Shown here: positions 33,349-44,523 of the stretch, piece after piece
How the letters are laid out: the number at the start of each line of letters is the position of its first letter
Position numbering within the stretch: position 1 is the first letter of the stretch
Source: Fragilaria crotonensis
Lineage: Eukaryota > Bacillariophyta > Fragilariophyceae > Fragilariales > Fragilariaceae
Direction of reading: 5' to 3'
Assembly: GCA_022925895.1 (NCBI GenBank)
Contig: JAKSYS010000222.1
Location: 20,561-84,560, forward strand
Length of the DNA: 64,000 bases
Notes under the pieces: generated by a model
What the model was told of the DNA's origin: nothing
Databases searched by the model: none
The model's input: only the letters and a program-made list of their open reading frames with translations
Program-made: the position numbers and the translations under genes

Positions 33349-33919
33349 TAACTTCGTAACTTCCCCTATGTTTTATCATGTCAACTACCGGTATACTGCG
33401 ATCGATTCGACAGTACAGTTCTATCGTCGGTTCTTTCGCCCATCGATAACGCAGCCTTTGCCGTCTCCGAGCGATTACCCTTTTTCATATCTATATCCAT
33501 GTGTTTTGTTATAGTCATTTCCTTAATATCGTTAGTTCACGATGGCAGCGTTTACAAGTTATCTGAAAACTGGTTTTGGCTGAAGTCTTGGAAAAAAAAT
33601 CTCTCGGGGTATCATGTTTTATTACCATAACACATAGAGCTTACGAAATGAGTCGTAACTCCATGAAGCCAGTCTTGTGTACCCGTCGTTTCTGCGTATT
33701 ATTCACAATAAACAAACTCGAGAGGAAAGATTCGAGGCCGACTTGCTCACATGGTGTTATTCGATGAAGCGACTAGTAAGGACGCGGTAATGCGGCAGCA
33801 GGTTTCTGGCTTACTGCTCATTATGTAAATGCAGTCTTTTCTCGTCAGAGAAACCAAAGATCGTCTCCGAGAAAAGCTCCTCCGCTTCTTTAAATTGTGC
33901 ACCAAGAGGTCAGCAGAAC
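33349..33919. other. intergenic, promoter of the ZZ-finger gene
   Basis: No gene seen. A plus-strand frame open from 33829 to past the ZZ-finger start is in a different frame and has no known motif. Confidence 0.45.
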
Positions 33920-35617
33920 ATGCCAGCATTCGTTATTGCCTCCGAAGAAACGGGCTTCAAGGCGACGGGAGTGTCCGTTACAGTTCCCGACTACGATGTG
34001 TGTCGCCTCTCTTACTACTTAAAGTGCGGGACGGTCAGCTGCGGGGTCGATATCATCGTTGACGAGCTTGTCGATTTCAAGAATGCTCATAAACTTCCAG
34101 AAGCACGTCAAGATTCGATCTTCAGGCTTGCGTACGAGGACTATGACCTGGAGAAGCTAGCCAATGTCACCATCTTTCTTGATGATGAGAACGAACTCCT
34201 CCCCAAAGGCACAAGCAATGAGTTCTACGAAGTCTCGACAGTGTCAAACATTCTAGCGATTCAGGAAGATGCCATCCTTGGTGGTCAGCATACGCAGATT
34301 CGCAAGATCATGGTTTGTGACAAAGACTGGCTCGAGAAGTTCTACGTCAAGCCCTTACAGAATAACTCTGGCCGTTTGAGTCGTATTCTTTCGGGTAGGA
34401 CAGCCACGTCTGGAGTGGCGACCCTCGGCGTGCTCCTCGGCGCGCTCCTCGTCGGCGCCATGCTGAAAGATGACGATGACAAAAGTAGTGATCACTGCGA
34501 TCACTGCAAAGGAGGTTCTGGTCAATGCGCCTGCAAAAGCGGCTGCGCCGTCAAGTCTTCCACCAAGTGCAGTGCATCCAGAAATCACTGTTCACATTGC
34601 AAGGGCCTGGATGGCATATGCTGCTGCAACGAAGGCTGCCCAGCCAAGGCCGAGAGCTTGTGCAAGGTCGTGCATTCCGGAATCACATGTGATTCCTGCC
34701 ATTCTCGATCCATCGAAGGCGCCCGATACAAGTGCAACACGTGCCCAAACTACGACCTCTGCGAGAAGTGCTACAACAGCGGCGCGCACAACAAGACCCA
34801 TGCGTTCGAAAGGTACGCCAGAGTCGGGTCCACTGCGTGCTTTCTACTCCCGCGCGAGGAACCCGCCACGCACAAACACTGCTCGCATTGCAGTGGAGCA
34901 GAAGGAAAGTGCATGTGCACCCAAGGATGCACTGCCAATGCCGAGACCAAGTGCATTGTGGTACATGATGCCACGTGCCGTTCTTGCCAGCAGATCGGCA
35001 TTCGAGGACCTTGCTACAAGTGTGACGAGTGCTGGGATATTCATCTCTGCCAAAAGTGCTACGATGCTGATGAGCACGTCCTTACGCATTCCTTCCAGCG
35101 GATTGCTCGCGTTGGATCACGACCCATTTCCATGGTTCCTCGCTCTGGTCCGGAAGTTTCCAAGGCGAAACCTAGCCCTCCCGAAGCGAAGCCAAGTTTT
35201 TCGCCGCCAAGGGATGACGTTCCGATTGCGAAAGCTGTCCGCGTCGAAGTCAGTTCCTTCGAGAAAGGACAGTTGGTTACTCTGATGAACATGTCTTCAA
35301 ACCCAGACATGAATGGCACCAGCGCCGTGGTTCTCAATGTCGTTGGAGACCGCGTCATCGTTGAAGTTCCTAGTCTCTCCAAGAAGAAGATTACTGTCCG
35401 GCCCGAAAATCTGCAGCTTTCATACACGCCTTTCGCAGTGGGAAGTTTGGTCGAGCTCAAGGATCTTGCCAAAGCGGAAATGAATGGCTTATTGGCTGTC
35501 GTGGTGGAGGCTGGTGCTGGCTCCGATTACCGCCTTCAAGTGAAACTTTTGGACGATCAGAACCGTATCCTCCGCATCAAGCCTGACAACCTTAAGATCG
35601 TCGAAGATTTTTTCTGA
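33920..35617 (+). CDS. two-ZZ zinc-finger protein with tandem KOW/SH3-like tail
   Basis: 565 residues, single exon. The N-terminal 160 residues are not recognised. A hydrophobic stretch GVATLGVLLGALLVGAML (about 166-183) may be a membrane anchor, followed by an Asp cluster. Then come three short Cys/His boxes of the form HCxHC-GxxGxCxC-GC-C (about 192, 215, 315). The second and third lead into full ZZ-type zinc fingers (CDSCHSRSIEGARYKCNTCP-DLCEKCY...H..H and CRSCQQIGIRGPCYKCDECW-LCQKCY...H..H). The C-terminus has two similar segments (about 450-500 and 510-562) with LVTLMNM..NPDMNGT.AVV and LVELKDL.KAEMNGLLAVV, a KOW/SH3-like pattern. ZZ fingers bind proteins, histone tails or N-degrons; the HCxHC box in front of each looks like a duplicated extra metal site. 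The function is unknown. Confidence 0.82.
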   Translation: MPAFVIASEETGFKATGVSVTVPDYDVCRLSYYLKCGTVSCGVDIIVDELVDFKNAHKLPEARQDSIFRLAYEDYDLEKLANVTIFLDDENELLPKGTSNEFYEVSTVSNILAIQEDAILGGQHTQIRKIMVCDKDWLEKFYVKPLQNNSGRLSRILSGRTATSGVATLGVLLGALLVGAMLKDDDDKSSDHCDHCKGGSGQCACKSGCAVKSSTKCSASRNHCSHCKGLDGICCCNEGCPAKAESLCKVVHSGITCDSCHSRSIEGARYKCNTCPNYDLCEKCYNSGAHNKTHAFERYARVGSTACFLLPREEPATHKHCSHCSGAEGKCMCTQGCTANAETKCIVVHDATCRSCQQIGIRGPCYKCDECWDIHLCQKCYDADEHVLTHSFQRIARVGSRPISMVPRSGPEVSKAKPSPPEAKPSFSPPRDDVPIAKAVRVEVSSFEKGQLVTLMNMSSNPDMNGTSAVVLNVVGDRVIVEVPSLSKKKITVRPENLQLSYTPFAVGSLVELKDLAKAEMNGLLAVVVEAGAGSDYRLQVKLLDDQNRILRIKPDNLKIVEDFF

Positions 35618-36849
35618 GATTATAACCAACAAGCCCAAAACCAATCTTCGTCTGCACACTTTCACAATAATAAGCCCATTCACCGGAGTGTTGTCTTGAC
35701 ATGACATTCTTCTTGACAATGGCTTTCATTCTTCTATATATGAGTGAAAAGAACGACGCCGCTGTGCTGTAAGAAGAAGAGCATCAATGGCTGAATCTCA
35801 TTTACATACACAATCTTTAGCGATCACAAACCTATTATTCTTTGATCTTCCATTCATTATATTGAATGGAAAGTGTCGTGAATGCCAAAACCTTGTTTGT
35901 CTCGTTCCATAAAAGTAACCACTGCATAAAATCTCTCTGTTGACAGTCGGCTCTTGCTGGTCCTTTTCCAACGCACCGTCATCGTCGTTCGACGCCGCGG
36001 TCGATCACTGCGGGAGATGCGCTTACATGAGACCGTGCTTATCAACTGTCAGTTCTGCTGCGACTTCAAAATTTGTGCCTTTTGAGGAAAGCGGGCTGAG
36101 GTGACAGTCTTCCTAATAGGCCTTCCGTGCCAATGAGGCAACGGCAATGGCCCAAGAGTAAGAACAGAGCGGTTTACGTGAATGAACCAGTTTATTGAAC
36201 GATAATGAGTGTAACGATACACTCACTTCTTTCCATTCGCCGAATATCTGCGGTCATCGTTCACGCCATCGTATGTCCGTGTCACGTTTATCCCGTGACT
36301 CCTCGTTTCTCCTCTTGCTCGCACGCTCAAGTCGCAAACATATCCTGCACGCATACCGTGGGATGTTTGCACATCATGTGTATTCATTGTTCACAGCGAA
36401 CATAAATGATACTCATACCCTGGAGATTCGGAAATCCTTCTCTGGAGTTAGGGATACCCGTATTTTACCGTTATTATTTTATTTAATCAATTACTTATCA
36501 TGCGTTGTTGAGTCATATTGGAGCGCATGCCGAAAAAGGCTGGCTCGCGCTCATGAGCTTTTCCAAAACCATAAAATGCATGAGAACTCTTCAATTCATG
36601 TATGTCAAAGAATGAACTCGTCGTCAACACAGCGCACTCATTGGTGTCTCTCAATTTTGGCAACGTTCTGGGTCTTCGGTTTTTGCTCCAGTACGTGCGG
36701 CGTGTTGCCTTGTTCTGGCAATGATTGTTACCTGATTCAAGACTTGACTTTCTGCACAGCGACATGGTCGACGGTGTACTTTTCGATCGAAGATGCATGC
36801 CGCAAGACTATGGCACGACCGGCTCTTGTACCAACTACGGACGAGTATT
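35618..36849. other. intergenic, no gene supported
   Basis: The open plus-strand frame at 36195-36851 (218 codons) has no known motif, mixed composition and no good start context; I do not call it a gene. Confidence 0.4.
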
Positions 36850-37795
36850 AGGAGCATAATCGACAAATTTCCGAACTGCAAAGCAAAATGAAAGTGCTCC
36901 CTGATGAAAACAAGCAAGTAGCCAACGAGTTACAATTGTCCAAGGACGAAACGAAAAATACAGGCGCCATGTCGTTGATGCCCAACATATTGTCAGGATC
37001 TCGCACACGCTTCCCCATCCTTTTCGTTGGGAGAGCTAGGCGTACAGAAATAAGCAACACCGTCAGAACCTATCTCTTCCTAAACTTCCGATTTGTTCTT
37101 CCTCGAACTCGACGTTATCCAGTGACTTACAAAATCTCAAACCGAATTGGCAACCGATTGCAGACATGACTTCGTCAGTACCGAAGCTTCCAACCAGGTA
37201 CATCCATCGTCATCGTTTGATGAAACAACTCCTGAATTGGCTTATGCGACATGTATGACAGCCGAGGTGACTTGCAACACTATAATTCCATCTATCACAT
37301 CTCACCACGCTGACAACGCAGGAAATGGGAAGACAAGCTTGGCGGTTGCAGCCATTCTGACTTCAGACAGTTGAGAAACGTAAGCAATTCTGCGAACACA
37401 TAACCTGGATCCAACTTGTTCACTACCCACTAACCGAGAAAGAAGTGTGTAGGTTGTTCGAGGATGAGTGTCGACAGTCAACAGCAACGAAAGTAACAAA
37501 ATACCAGGATAACCAAGAAGCGGAGAATGCGACTGAAGATTGGAGCGCTAATGGTAATCAAGTAAATGGTTGCGATTCTCTAGCATCGAGCGTTTATAAT
37601 CTTGGCCATGTTCTGGGCATTATAGTAGACGCGCCATTTGTCTTGCGGAAAGTTGAAGCATTCAGCGAGGATCTCGCTAACGACATCGACGCGATTCTCC
37701 CCCAGCAAATTGCGATAGCTTACTGCAGCCTCTTCAACACGCAACATCGCATATCGTGCTTGTTTTCGCTTGATGAGACCCTCGCCGACAATTGA
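36850..37795 (+). pseudogene. possible decayed P-loop NTPase gene
   Basis: Plus-strand pieces in changing frames: a charged helix (ISELQSKMKVLPDENKQVA, about 36860-36916), a P-loop-like GNGKTSLAVAAIL (about 37322-37360), and after a shift KQFCEHITWIQL and LTEKEVCRLFEDECRQ (about 37385-37460). The order Walker A, then a hydrophobic 'ITWI' strand resembles NB-ARC/NACHT-type ATPases. Stops and shifts break it. The match is short and could be chance. Confidence 0.3.
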
Positions 37796-38110
37796 GGCAC
37801 AAATAGCCATGCCTAGTGAGCCCGATGTACCAATGCGTTTGAAACGACACGACGAACTTCTTCGGCCACCGCCTGACTGTCGTCGCGCCGAACCATACTT
37901 GCATCAAAATGACTCAGATTTCTTCGGGGACCCTGTCGGCTAATTGCGTGACTATGGGCGTAAGAGCAGGATCCCTGAGAAACACATGGTAGTCCTTCGG
38001 TGGCGATGAAGGCTTTTTGGTCGACTTTGGAGCGGGAGTTTGCTCAGCTTCAGAAGGTGGGCGACGTGTCGTCTCGTTGCCTCAGCTGCCCCGAGTGTCT
38101 TGCATAAACG
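37580..38110 (-). pseudogene. relic of an unrecognised gene
   Basis: Three minus-strand pieces read on from one another after single-base shifts: PPKDYHVFLRDPALTPIV (about 38010-37960), then FDASMVRRDDSQAVAEEVRR (about 37905-37845), then GMAICASIVGEGLIKRKQAR and NLLGENRVDVVSEILAECF (37810-37660). They look like one soluble, helical protein. I do not recognise the family. It overlaps the plus-strand relic, so at least one of the two is not real. Confidence 0.35.
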
Positions 38111-38358
38111 TTTCATTTCCTAAATGTTGGAACTTACCTCCAGCAGGTGTCGTTTAGTACATAAATATATATAGAAGTTTATAATGAACAACGCACATAA
38201 ACAGTGATCCACGCTCCAACTACAGCACCTAGTAACGTGACAATAATAGCCCAGAGAGTTAGGGTTAGGGCTCTGATGGGAGCAAGATGCAAGGTACTCG
38301 AGTTCAAGTGTTTCTGATGGTACTTGCATCCTTCTTATTTCACAAACACACCACGTGT

Positions 38359-41032
38359 TCACACTTCATAATGAGCCTCATAACCACTCTTCACCCAAAT
38401 GGGCGTTCCGTTGTGACGACAAACAGGAACCATGTGTGCTTTCCAGTTTACATTCGCTCTGGCCTTTTCTGCGATGAATTTGAATGCATCTCCTGCTAGT
38501 GCTTGCATTTGACCTGAAGCTTCGATAGTTGACATGGTGCCACTCTCTATGAGAGCCTCACAGTGTGCCAAGACTGCATTCGATGCCTCTTCAACCGCAG
38601 AATCGAGAAAAGTCTTCATAATTTCGTATTGCTCAAGAAAGGGGAGGTTTGGGATTGGGAACGGAAGACCTTGAGAGGTGGCAACGGCTTTGATTGCCTG
38701 GAGGCATAGCTTCAGCCAAGGGGCAACCTTCACAATCCATCTTCGAGGCACCTCGATCTGAAAAGGTTCGTGCCCTGGCAAACCTGAGTGTGCACAGATG
38801 AAGACGACGCTGTATTTTTGCAGCACTTTGTCCCTGATCCACTTCTTTGGGGTGAACCGATCCTTCTTCTCAACCGAGATGGGATTCAACCAAACCAAGT
38901 TCGGGCACTCCTTGAACTGATTCGATGACAGTAGCGCCAATGCTGCCATTGACCGGTTCAATCCCTTGGTCAACCTCTGTAGCATCTGCTGCTGTTTCTG
39001 TAGCAGCTCATTAGTGTGTTCAACGCCAATGTGGACCACGTATAAATCAGATCTCACGAGGTGCAGTTGCCGGAGACATTCGTCCAACTTCGTCTGGAAC
39101 ATCGCCATGTCGGCTCGTTTTTGAACGTACCGATTGTACGTCTCAACAGGAATGCGTCGACATAGATCTTCGTCTCGGAGTTTGCTTGAGCACTCCTTGA
39201 TCAGGCATAAAAGTTGGCATCCGTTGTCATCACCAAGCTTGTCCACGATACAAGCTGTGCACAGCGCATGACCTTCGCTGCACCTCAAATCCGTACGATA
39301 TTCGTTGCAAATAAGACAGTAGGGGCCGCTGTCGACTGCACTCGCCGCCACGGGATGCTGAAGGCCTACATTGGTATTCAACAGGATTGAATCTCGAAGC
39401 TGACCGAGGAGTTCCTTCGTGCTCAACCTTTCTTCAGGGATGGGAGCCATGCACTGAATAGCAGCCTTACATGCAAGTTCAAGGGGAGTCCGGATTCCAG
39501 ATGATGGTGGGGATCGGCATCGTTCTTGAGCTTTTCACATCCATCGACAATCCGTTGATATGTGTGCTCGTCTTGGACGTACAGGTCAAACACGTCATGG
39601 AAATGAGAGTCCTTTATCGTCGATTGCCCTAGATTTAAGCGTCCCAAAATAAGTTCAGATAAGACAACGCCAATGGAATATACATCAAAGGCGGCGATGT
39701 AAGGGCATGGATGCCCTTTACCCTTCATCTTGACATACACCGGGCACATGTATCCAGGCGTTCCAAACGCAAGCCCGCCAGTTGTGCTCTGCAAAGTGAC
39801 TGTGTACGACCCCGATGTCGCCCTGAGTTGTCGTCTGGTACAAACTTGGCCAGGCCACAATCAATCAGTCGGGGTGAAATCATCCGCCAGACAAATGTTG
39901 GCACTCTTGATATCGCAATGAAAACATTCCAACCCTTGCCTGCAACCTTGCACCCGCCTGTGTGTAAGAAATGCACTGCTCTCACCAATTTGAACATGAT
40001 AGACAATCGAGTATCTGCAGACAGGCGGGCTCTGTTGCCATCATCAGTAAAGAAGCCAGCGAGGAGCCATTAGTGGCATATTCATACACCAAGCACTGCT
40101 GTGTGCTGTTGGCATTTAGACTGTAGCCAAACAAGACGATGATGTTGGGATGCCGGAAATTTTTGAGCGTCTGGTAATGGTGCATGAAATGCGCCGTAAG
40201 TAGATGTCCGAGTAGTGAAAAGGGATCATCGCTCCCTGTGAATAACGGATTCACTCCATAAAGAACTTACCAACAGTTCGTTCTGAAAAGTTTTCCGAAT
40301 TTCCTTAATAGCGGCCTCGTTGCAGTGAGTAGGACTAATCATTTTCACTGCAAATTTCTTCGGCAGATGACTATCTTCCGCCAAGAAAACGTCGCCAAAT
40401 GTCCCTGTTCCAAGTAAGTGGTTGGTGAGGCATTGCATGATGTACTCCAAGGAGAGTTCCACAGGATCAGCGGAGCTTGTATTCATCACGTGAAGAAGCT
40501 TGCTTCGGTCTTGTTCAATCATGGTGTCATCGCTTAAAGGGCTGTTCTCGTTTGGACGAGGGGGGTCGATTGTCACTTGATGTTCATCTCCGCTTCCTGT
40601 CGGCCTTCCACTGCTCTGATCTTCCTTCTCAAGACGACTCGTGTGTTCAATTAAGAGAAGTACAACATCATCGTGTTTATTCTGGAGAGCAATATCCAGA
40701 GCTGTAAATCCATTTGTAAATTGGAGATTCACATCCACCTGCTTGTGTTGGAGCAACTCGCGGACGACTTCCGCATGGCCCTCTTGACTCGCTATGTACA
40801 GGGCTGTTGCACCATCTATACATCGGAGATTTACATCCAAATTGTATTCCCCAAGCAATTCGCGAACAACTTCCACATGGCCGAATTGACTCGCAATGAA
40901 AAGGGCAGTTACACCATCATTATCATCTTGAGCATTCACATTGGCTCCCGCTTGTAACAGGTCACGAACCTCCTGGAGATTACCATAATCGGCAAAGAAA
41001 ATCAAACAGCGATCATGCTCACTCAACGGCAT
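38359..41032 (-). pseudogene. ankyrin-kinase-RING protein gene, frameshifted
   Basis: Start at 41032. Order: four ankyrin repeats, kinase P-loop LGTGTFGDVFLAED with FAVKMI, then an intron at 40171-40270 (TTG|GTAAGT, TACCAG|ACG) leading to TLKNFRHPNIIVLFGYS. The kinase continues only by shifting frame near 40050, 39920, 39872 and 39821, where most shifts sit in short T, C or G runs. It passes HCDIKSANICL (usual HRD), LIDCGLAKF (DFG replaced by DCG) and GTPGYMCPVY (usual APE/PE lost to V). Two more shifts near 39507 and 39481 lead into the last open frame (38359-39477), which has the end of the kinase, a RING/U-box-like CLIC-x8-CSEGH-x2-C-x2-C finger, and a helical tail. Six shifts plus changed catalytic residues argue for a pseudogene or pseudokinase relic. 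Confidence 0.8.
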
Positions 41033-41400
41033 AGCTTGAAGTTTAAGGACACAAGGTCAAGAGATGCAATGCATAAAAACCATCAAGAATGAATAAACGC
41101 CTTTTTTCGTGCGAATATGGAGTCCATGATTGAAATTGGTTTCAAGTTCGGCGAAGGAGTGTCTTGATTCGGGTTGCCCGATGTTTCAAGCGTGTATCAC
41201 TATCACTACGCTACTACCGTAGTGAAAATACCGGTACATTACTTGAGAACACGCCAAAAAAAAACCGAAGATCTTCTATTTTTACCGTGCTGCCGCTCTC
41301 CCCGAGGATTTGGTGACTCGAGACTCGAGACTCGACTCACTCCGTTTAAGTATGAACGATACGGTATAGAAATCGTACACCAGTAGTAACCCCTAGTCTT
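41033..41400. other. intergenic, upstream of the ankyrin-kinase gene
   Basis: No gene seen. It separates the kinase start from the duplicated kinase fragment. Confidence 0.45.
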
Positions 41401-41602
41401 GATGTTGGGATGCCGGAACGTCTTGAGCGTCTGGTAATGGTGCATGAAATGCGCCGTAAGTAGATGTCAGAGTAGTGAAAAGGGATCATCGCTCCCTGTG
41501 TATAACGGATTCACTCCACAAAGCACTTACCAACAGTTCGTTCTGAAAAGTTTTCCGAATTTCCTTAATAGCGGCCTCGTTGCAGTGAGTAGGACTAATC
41601 AT
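41401..41602 (-). repeat. 202-bp fragment of a second ankyrin-kinase gene
   Basis: Collinear with 40141-40342 without indels and with about seven differences (about 96% alike). It holds the end of kinase exon 1, the whole intron and the first codons of exon 2. Similarity stops abruptly at both ends, so it is the remnant of a truncated tandem copy. Confidence 0.9.
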
Positions 41603-41688
41603 GAAATTAAAGTTGATTCACTTCGGTGAAAAAGTAAAATTATAAAGCTAAATCTATTCTTCAAACTCCGAACACAAGTAGTGGTTCG

Positions 41689-42119
41689 TGTGAGACCCTC
41701 CCTAGTACGACGGCTCCACATACATTGACTCACTTGGGAATCGAGTTAGTGCGAGGCCGTCAGGAAACAGAAGGGGAGGAACACGACAGCACAATGAATA
41801 AGAGCGCGGCGGTATCCGGCGAGGTACGTAGTAGTCGCGAAGGTACCGGCGATGGTGGTGTCGTGAGTTGTAGATGTGGACGAAGCAGCAACTGTACCTC
41901 TTCACCCTTACGATCGTAGACCGGCAAGAATGCAGTGGAGGTAATAGTTTAGGCTAAGTTAAAGTTGTGAGCAATGTCAAAAGACACTGCCTTAAACTAG
42001 TACAGTAGTCGGCTCGGCACTGCGAAGTAAGTCGGTAAAGCAGTAAACCCGAGTAGATGTAGTAACTGTGCGCAGTAGATGGTAGCACAGTGACGACAAT
42101 GATGAGATATGCACTGACA
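41689..42119 (-). repeat. 3' LTR of element 1
   Basis: 431 bases. In element sense it runs from TGTCAGTGCATATC to GGGTCTCACA, so it has the TG...CA ends. It contains the block shared by all LTRs here (TCACCCTTACGATCGT with GACCGGCAAGAATGCAG on this strand) and a hairpin at 41971-41990 (GCAATGTC/GACACTGC, loop AAAA). Confidence 0.92.
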
Positions 42120-42229
42120 CACTCCCCCATTGTGAGCATAGTAAGCTTGCAATGAGCAACAGAAGTGTATCTTGAAGAGTATGGGACATCAGGGGGCCGA
42201 AGGCGTCCATGGGGCGCCATAGTGACCCA

Positions 42230-44523
42230 TCAAGCGGCGGACATGGCGGTGATGGAGTGTGGAACCGGGGACTTGGTCAACGAATCTGCGGAGTTCACGA
42301 CGCCAGGGATATGGGAGAGGACAATCTCGTTGGCAGCTTTCCATTCTTGGAGGGCAAAGTGTTGAATGTCGATATGGCGAGCACGCGGCGTTGGACGACT
42401 CGCGTTTACCATCAGGATGGCCGCAGCGTTATCCTCGAACAACGTAGTCGGACCAATCTGAGGGTACCCAAGTTCCGAAAGGATCGACCGAAGGTACTTG
42501 GCAATCTTGGCGGCGTGGACAGCAGCGAGGAGTTCGGCTTCGGTGGAGCTGGTGGAAACCGTTGACTGAATCTTGGACTTGTAAGCCAAAGGTCCGCCGC
42601 AGAACATAAACACAAGCCCAGTGATCGAGCGGCGCGTGACAAGGTCCGTTGCATGCGCGGCGTCGACATATCCAGCTAGCTCGACCGAGGAATGTGGTTG
42701 CGGGAAGTCAGGAAGAGTCGGATCGGGAGTGAGAATCTGAAAATCACCATGTGGAAGCGTCGATAAAAGCACGGATCGCCAGTAGAGTAAACCCCAATTT
42801 TTCGTCATGCGTAGGTACCGAGCGACACGACGTAACGCGTTGTAGTGCACTTTCGCCGGATGATCGGAGAATCGCGCGAGCGTCGTGACCGCGTACCCGA
42901 TGTCCGGGCGAGCAACCACATAGGCATAAATTAATGCGCCCAAGACACTTCGATACGAAAACCCAGCAGCCGTTTCCAGATCACAATATTCGGGAGTTCC
43001 GTCACGAGGCGCAGTGGTGTAGTCGTCGAACATTTGTTGCGTCGTTGAAGCGGCGAGAGGCTCAATGGGCTTTGCATCCGTCTCGTGTGATCCGGAGGAC
43101 AACCAGCCGTAGTGCGCGAGCAGTTTGTCGATGTAGGATTCGCATGTGATTTTGATATATCGGTCATATATGCTGTTCGACGTCGACGCCATTGAAAGAA
43201 TCCAAAACGCCTTCGTCACGGAGGTCGATACCGTCTTCCGAGCAGATGACGCGCACAAGGTCTCTGATCGCGTCGGGGTCGACGCAACCGATGGCCAAAT
43301 CGTCGACTTGACGACAGATGAGCATGCGATGACCCTTGTATTCACCTTGGTAGAGGCTTCGCTCATGGGTTGTCGAAGTGAAACCATGACGAGCGATGAC
43401 GGAATTTACAAACTTTTCCCAGAGCGCCCCAGATTCCGGATGACCTTGAAGGGCATGTTGGACAGGGAGCACCATGTCGCGAGATATGGCAACTTTGTAT
43501 CGGGCAAGATACCAATCGGCGTACTGATCGTCGATGACCACAAAAGTTGGTTGATTCGGTGGCGGTGAGTTCGCATATGCGTTCGTCGCGTCCACTTTCA
43601 GGCTGACATAACCCTCGTGGGCGCATAGAGCAAAGAAAAGGCGCATACAAGGTTGTTCAATGCAGCTAGAATATGTGTTAGCCAACTTGAGCTGCGGGGC
43701 TGCGCGAGGGGAACCGTCGCAGCAATTTCTTGCCTTCCGAGTGCCGTCGCCTTTGATGGCATAGTTCCAGTGCTGTCGGAGTGCGATGGCATCTCTGGGT
43801 GCGGCAACGGGGACGCCATACATTTCTTGTTTGGCCATCGAATCGAGCTGCTTGAACTCGGCATTCTGCCATTCCTTCCAGTTTGGGAGGCGTCGGAGCT
43901 TGCGTCGAGTGAAACTTCCGAGGCCTTGTTCTTCGGGAGTCCCATGCGTCGTCGTATTCAGAGAGCGAAGGAGCAACTGGGCATGGTCATCGTCAAAGTT
44001 GCTGTCGTCGTCACTGTTGAATACGATATCGTCGTCGTTTGGCGCTTCCGATTGCGGGAGGGAGGACAAGATGACGGAGACCGTACGCAATTGTTCCACA
44101 GATAGATGGATCGGCTGGTCGAGATGTCGATCGGCGACTGGAATATATCGGTCCGGGGCGAAAACAATCTTGAACGTTTGTTCGTCCGACGCGGCTGCAG
44201 CTCGGAGTGCATCCAAGATGGATGCCGCAGTGAACACAGCGACGTCATTGATGGACACAACAAAGGCGCCGATGTATTTGCGGCGAACATTCCTGATTCG
44301 CCAGGCCGTGGTATTTGCAACGACACCAGAAACATACCCTCGTCTTGAATGTGACACTCCATGATCTCGAAGCCGAGGCAGGGATGCTCGCAGGTGATGG
44401 GCGAGGACAATTCGTCGAGGCGCTCGAAAGGATCGTCAGAGACTTCCAGATTGAGAAGAGGGAGATCCATGCGATCGGGGTCGATAACGCCATCATCAGC
44501 AAGGTTCCGGAGGAGTTTCACAT
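42230..44523 (-). pseudogene. element 1 pol C-terminal part: reverse transcriptase and RNase H
   Basis: Three frames of one polyprotein. 44523-44345 joins integrase to RT; 43164-44350 holds the copia RT (GSFTRRKLRRLPNW, MYGVPV, LKVDATNAYANS, PVQHALQGHPESG, and the catalytic box CRQVDDLAIG); 42230-43190 holds the end of RT and RNase H (LAGYVDAAHATD, STSSTEAE, FEDNAAAI, PRARHIDIQHF). In the catalytic box the usual YVDD reads QVDD. Shifts at about 44340 and 43178 separate the pieces, so no full-length enzyme is made without recoding. Confidence 0.9.

Noticed and set aside
36195-36851. 218-codon plus-strand open frame
   Set aside because: No domain, no homology I recognise, many Cys/His/Ser by chance composition, no intron or promoter support.
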